A stretch of DNA of 8,431 bases from RGIG3872 sp045660245 (GTDB taxonomy: Bacteria; Bacillota; Clostridia; Christensenellales; UBA1242). Made by a program: the position numbers and the translations under genes. This document shows, in pieces, positions 5,766 through 8,431 of this stretch. The DNA is taken from positions 1 through 8,431 of the forward strand of contig JAZRDJ010000052.1 in assembly GCA_045660245.1 (NCBI GenBank). Reading direction: 5' to 3'. The first letter of the stretch is position 1; each line of letters begins with the position of its first letter. The notes beneath the pieces were generated by a model. That model saw only the letters and a list, made by a program, of their open reading frames with translations. It had not been told where the DNA came from and searched no databases.

Positions 5766-6445
5766 TGAAGCAAACAGTATTGTTTGATGCAAAAAAAATT
5801 GAAAAGTTGATCGGGTATACTTTCAAAGATAAGAGTTTGCTCAAAACAGCCTTTACTCATTCGAGTTATGCAAATGAGCACAAGGTGGATTCTAATGAGC
5901 GACTGGAGTTTTTGGGTGACAGTGTTCTGGGGTATGCGGTAACAAAAAAACTTTATGACGATTATTCAATGAATGAAGGTGAACTTTCAAAATTTAGGCA
6001 GAAACTTGTGAGTGCTGAGCCTCTCGCGTTTGTGATTGAGGAACTGGGACTTGATGAGTTTTTGCTCAAAGGCAAAGGTGAAAGCAAAAACAAGTTTGAT
6101 TCAAAATCAATCAAAGCGGATTTGTTTGAATCCATTGTTGGTGCGATTTGTCTTGATGCTGGAGTTCTTGAGAGTCAAAAGTTTGTTTTGAAAGTACTTT
6201 CGAGTGTTTTTGAGAAATATGGAAAATCACATGATTTTGTTGATTCAAAGACAAAGTTGCAAGAATTGATGGCAGGAAGCAAGATTGTATATTTGACTCA
6301 AAAGTTTGATATGTCTGGATATTTTGAATATGAGTCATTGGTCAAAGTTAATGGTGTTGTGTGTGGTGTTGGTCGTGGTCACAACAAGAGGTCTGCGGAA
6401 CAACTTGCAGCAACGGAAGCACTAATGAAAATTACAAAAGAATAA
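5765..6445 (+). CDS. rnc: Ribonuclease III
   Basis: This 226-residue enzyme cleaves double-stranded RNA, chiefly in 30S pre-rRNA processing and in turnover of structured and antisense-paired RNAs. It acts as a Mg2+-dependent homodimer in the cytoplasm. The nuclease domain (about 5-150) has the signature NERLEFLGDSVL at 44-55, giving E45, E48 and D52, then E71 in NEGELSKFRQKLVS, and KADLFESIVGAICLD with D119 and E122; these cover the metal-binding residues of the family. A C-terminal double-stranded-RNA-binding domain starts at DSKTKLQELM (about 160) and ends with a GVGRGHNKRSAEQLAA segment, where HNK replaces the more usual SKK-type triplet. Its ATG overlaps the plsX stop by one base, suggesting translational coupling. 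smc follows after 15 bases. Confidence 0.97.
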   Translation: MKQTVLFDAKKIEKLIGYTFKDKSLLKTAFTHSSYANEHKVDSNERLEFLGDSVLGYAVTKKLYDDYSMNEGELSKFRQKLVSAEPLAFVIEELGLDEFLLKGKGESKNKFDSKSIKADLFESIVGAICLDAGVLESQKFVLKVLSSVFEKYGKSHDFVDSKTKLQELMAGSKIVYLTQKFDMSGYFEYESLVKVNGVVCGVGRGHNKRSAEQLAATEALMKITKE

Positions 6446-6446
6446 A

Positions 6447-6451
6447 AGAGG
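6447..6451 (+). promoter_or_regulatory. Ribosome binding site supporting the TTG start of smc
   Basis: AGAGG lies 9 bases before TTG 6461. The codons after this TTG give KFKKLEIYGFKSFA, the expected first residues of SMC, and the first in-frame ATG lies well past the Walker A motif, so TTG is the real start. Confidence 0.8.
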
Positions 6452-6460
6452 TATAAGATT

Positions 6461-8431
6461 TTGAAATTTAAGAAACTGGAAATATATGGATTCAAGTCAT
6501 TTGCAGATAAACTTGAAGTCAAGTTTGAATCAGGTGTTACTGCAATTGTTGGGCCAAATGGATGTGGAAAGAGTAACGTTGCAGACTCAATCCGTTGGGT
6601 AATGGGTGAGCAATCTGCAAAGTCGCTTCGTGGTGGAAGCATGCAAGATGTTATTTTCAATGGAACAGAGGCGAGAAAACCTCAGTCTTTTGCTGAAGTT
6701 TCTTTGTATTTTGATAACGCGGATAAAATCTTTCCGTTTGACTACAACGAAGTTGTTTTTTCAAGAAAACTTTATCGTTCTGGTGAAAGTGAGTATGCGA
6801 TCAACAAAAATCCGGTTCGTCTCAGGGATATGGTTGATGCTCTGCGTGATGGTGGACTCGGAAAAGAAAGTTATTGTGTGATCGGACAAGGCAAGATTTC
6901 AGCACTTCTTTCAGCAAAGCCTGAAGAACGCCGTGCGGTATTTGAAGAAGCAGCGGGAATTTCAAAATTCAAAACAAAAAAGATTGAGGCAGAACGTAAA
7001 CTTGAGCGAACTAGGGACAATTTGACTCGAATTAGCGATATTGTGTTCGAACTTGAAAAACAACTTGGCCCTCTTGCAAAACAATCAGAAAACGCAAAGA
7101 AATTCCTTGAGTTCAAAGAAAAACTCAAAACTCTTGAACTCAATATCTATGTTTATCAATATGACAATGCCAGTGACAACAAGAAAGAAATTCGAACAAA
7201 ACTTGAAGGTATTAATGCTGAACTTGAATACAAGCAGGCTGAGTTTGAAAAAACTGTTGAACTTTATAATCAAAGTGTGGACAGAATAAACAATCTTGAC
7301 AATGAAATTGCAATGCTTCGTGATGAACTTTTGGAACTTACGGTTGGTCTTGAAAAACAATCTGGTGAAGCAAGGCTATACGAGCAAAAAATTGCATCGC
7401 TTGCTGAATTAAATCAAAAACTAGCAACTGAGATTGAGCAAGATGAGTTGCTTCAGACTTCAATTCAAGAAGCAATTGAAGAGAAAAAGAAATCTCTTGA
7501 AAAAAGCAAGCATGTGCTTGAAGAACTCGAAAGACAAATACAAAAGGCAAACGATGAATATTTTGAAATTGTTGACAGGATCACTGCTGGAGAGACTGCA
7601 AGTCAAATCACAGGTGATGAGATCTATAGTGCACTTGAAAAGATTGGTGATGTAAAATCAAATCTTGCAGGACTTACAACTGAAAAATCGGCACTTCAAG
7701 CGAAGCAACAAGAACAGATGGATCGTCAAGATCAAATCAAAAAGATAAAAAGAGATCTTGAAAGTCAAAAAGAAAACTTGCAAATCAAGTCTGAAGAAAT
7801 TGAGTCTGAACTCTTGAAACTGAGTTTAAAAAAGACAAATGTTTCAGATGAACTTGGTGTGGTGAATCATTCGATTGCAGTGTGTTCAAAAGAACTTGAC
7901 GATGACAAGGTTGAGTATCACACAAAACTCTCAAGAGCGCGAGTTCTTCAAGAAATGCAAGAAGATAATGAAGGATATATTGTCAGTGTCAAGAGACTTT
8001 TGGAGCAAGCAAAAACAAACGCAAGCATTGGCGGAAGAATTGTTGGTGTTGTTGCAAAACTCATGAAGGTTCCTGAAAATCTTGAGACTGCAATTGAAAT
8101 GGCACTTGGAAGTGCAGTTCAAAATATTGTCACCAAAAACGAAGATGATGCGAAATATATCGTTGAATTTTTGAAGAAAAACAGATTTGGTAGGGCAACA
8201 TTCCTTCCAATTTCTGCGGTAAAACAGAGAAGTATTCCTGACTTTGTTCAAAACAAACTCAATACGACAGGTGTTTTGGGTGTGGCAAGCAAACTTGTTG
8301 AGTTTGAGCAAAAAAATGCTCCAGTGTTTGAACATTTGCTCGGTGGAACGGTGATTGTTGACAATATTGACAATGCTCTAAATCTTGCAAAAAATACTTC
8401 TTATTCTGTAAAAATTGTAACTCTTGATGGT
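6461..8431 (+). CDS. smc: Chromosome condensation and segregation protein SMC (N-terminal 657 residues, cut by window edge)
   Basis: The frame is open from TTG 6461 to the last base, giving 657 codons of a protein normally near 1,190 residues. SMC is the ATPase core of the SMC-ScpAB condensin, which loads near origins and organises and separates daughter chromosomes. The N-terminal head carries GFKSFADK (10-17), Walker A GPNGCGKSN (31-39), IRWVMGEQSAKSLRGG, the Q-loop IGQGKIS with Q143, and PEERRAVFEEAAGISKFKTKK. From about 170 to 505 the sequence is a long Lys/Glu/Leu/Gln-rich coiled coil. The hinge begins near 524 (GGRIVGVVAKL), includes ALGSAVQNIV and KNRFGRATFLPIS, and runs to the edge. 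The signature motif and Walker B lie beyond the window. It follows rnc by 15 bases in the plsX-led unit. Confidence 0.97.
   Translation, partial: MKFKKLEIYGFKSFADKLEVKFESGVTAIVGPNGCGKSNVADSIRWVMGEQSAKSLRGGSMQDVIFNGTEARKPQSFAEVSLYFDNADKIFPFDYNEVVFSRKLYRSGESEYAINKNPVRLRDMVDALRDGGLGKESYCVIGQGKISALLSAKPEERRAVFEEAAGISKFKTKKIEAERKLERTRDNLTRISDIVFELEKQLGPLAKQSENAKKFLEFKEKLKTLELNIYVYQYDNASDNKKEIRTKLEGINAELEYKQAEFEKTVELYNQSVDRINNLDNEIAMLRDELLELTVGLEKQSGEARLYEQKIASLAELNQKLATEIEQDELLQTSIQEAIEEKKKSLEKSKHVLEELERQIQKANDEYFEIVDRITAGETASQITGDEIYSALEKIGDVKSNLAGLTTEKSALQAKQQEQMDRQDQIKKIKRDLESQKENLQIKSEEIESELLKLSLKKTNVSDELGVVNHSIAVCSKELDDDKVEYHTKLSRARVLQEMQEDNEGYIVSVKRLLEQAKTNASIGGRIVGVVAKLMKVPENLETAIEMALGSAVQNIVTKNEDDAKYIVEFLKKNRFGRATFLPISAVKQRSIPDFVQNKLNTTGVLGVASKLVEFEQKNAPVFEHLLGGTVIVDNIDNALNLAKNTSYSVKIVTLDG

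Noticed and set aside
7931..8335. Minus-strand open frame of 134 codons opposite smc
   Set aside because: The composition is that of a shadow frame (rich in Asn, Phe, Cys) and it covers the conserved SMC hinge coding sequence.
8345..8385. Repeated TTGACAAT-like words near the end of smc
   Set aside because: They encode the VDNIDNA segment of the hinge in frame; the repeat is explained by coding for Asp-Asn.
1..8431. CRISPR arrays, insertion sequences, tRNA or rRNA genes, integration sites
   Set aside because: No regularly spaced repeats, transposase-like frames, cloverleaf sequences or rRNA segments were seen; the window is densely filled with housekeeping genes.

Overview
This window looks like part of the chromosome of a low-GC Gram-positive bacterium (Bacillota, most likely Clostridia). 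The DNA is AT-rich, and the promoters are of the TTGACA/TATAAT type. Shine-Dalgarno sequences are GGAG-like. The gene order tmcAL < > pta-ackA-DUF177-rpmF-plsX-rnc-smc is a familiar clostridial housekeeping order (from memory, not searched). Protein details such as the DAFGGD start of PlsX and TmcAL rather than TmcA fit this. I cannot assign a genus.

Layout. Bases 1-149 are the 3' end of an unrelated plus-strand gene whose product ends in an EF-hand-like calcium-binding loop. A strong bidirectional terminator (172-207) separates it from the convergent minus-strand gene tmcAL (229-1410), a tRNA(Met) cytidine acetate ligase. A 111-base divergent region (1411-1521) carries promoter-like elements for both directions. 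It leads into pta (1522-2571) and ackA (2576-3790), the acetyl-CoA to acetate/ATP pathway, 4 bases apart. A consensus promoter overlapped by a 24-bp inverted repeat (3811-3834) starts the DUF177-rpmF unit (3852-4563), which ends at a terminator (4598-4628). A fresh promoter (4668-4697) starts plsX (4740-5765), which overlaps rnc (5765-6445) by one base. The TTG-started smc follows (6461 onward) and is cut by the right edge after 657 codons, within the hinge domain. No intergenic stretch exceeds 300 bases.

How the genes fit together. Pta and AckA make acetate and ATP, the two small-molecule substrates of TmcAL, encoded divergently next door. DUF177 and L32 belong to large-subunit ribosome biogenesis. 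PlsX starts phospholipid synthesis, RNase III processes rRNA and other duplex RNA, and SMC compacts and segregates the chromosome. The last three are a growth-linked set rather than one pathway.

I did not find a new defence, mobile or RNA system here. The most useful observations are two substitutions at catalytic positions of Pta (R to K and D to E, by recalled alignment), the palindrome over the DUF177-rpmF promoter, the closely packed opposing promoters between tmcAL and pta, and the absence of acpP between plsX and rnc.
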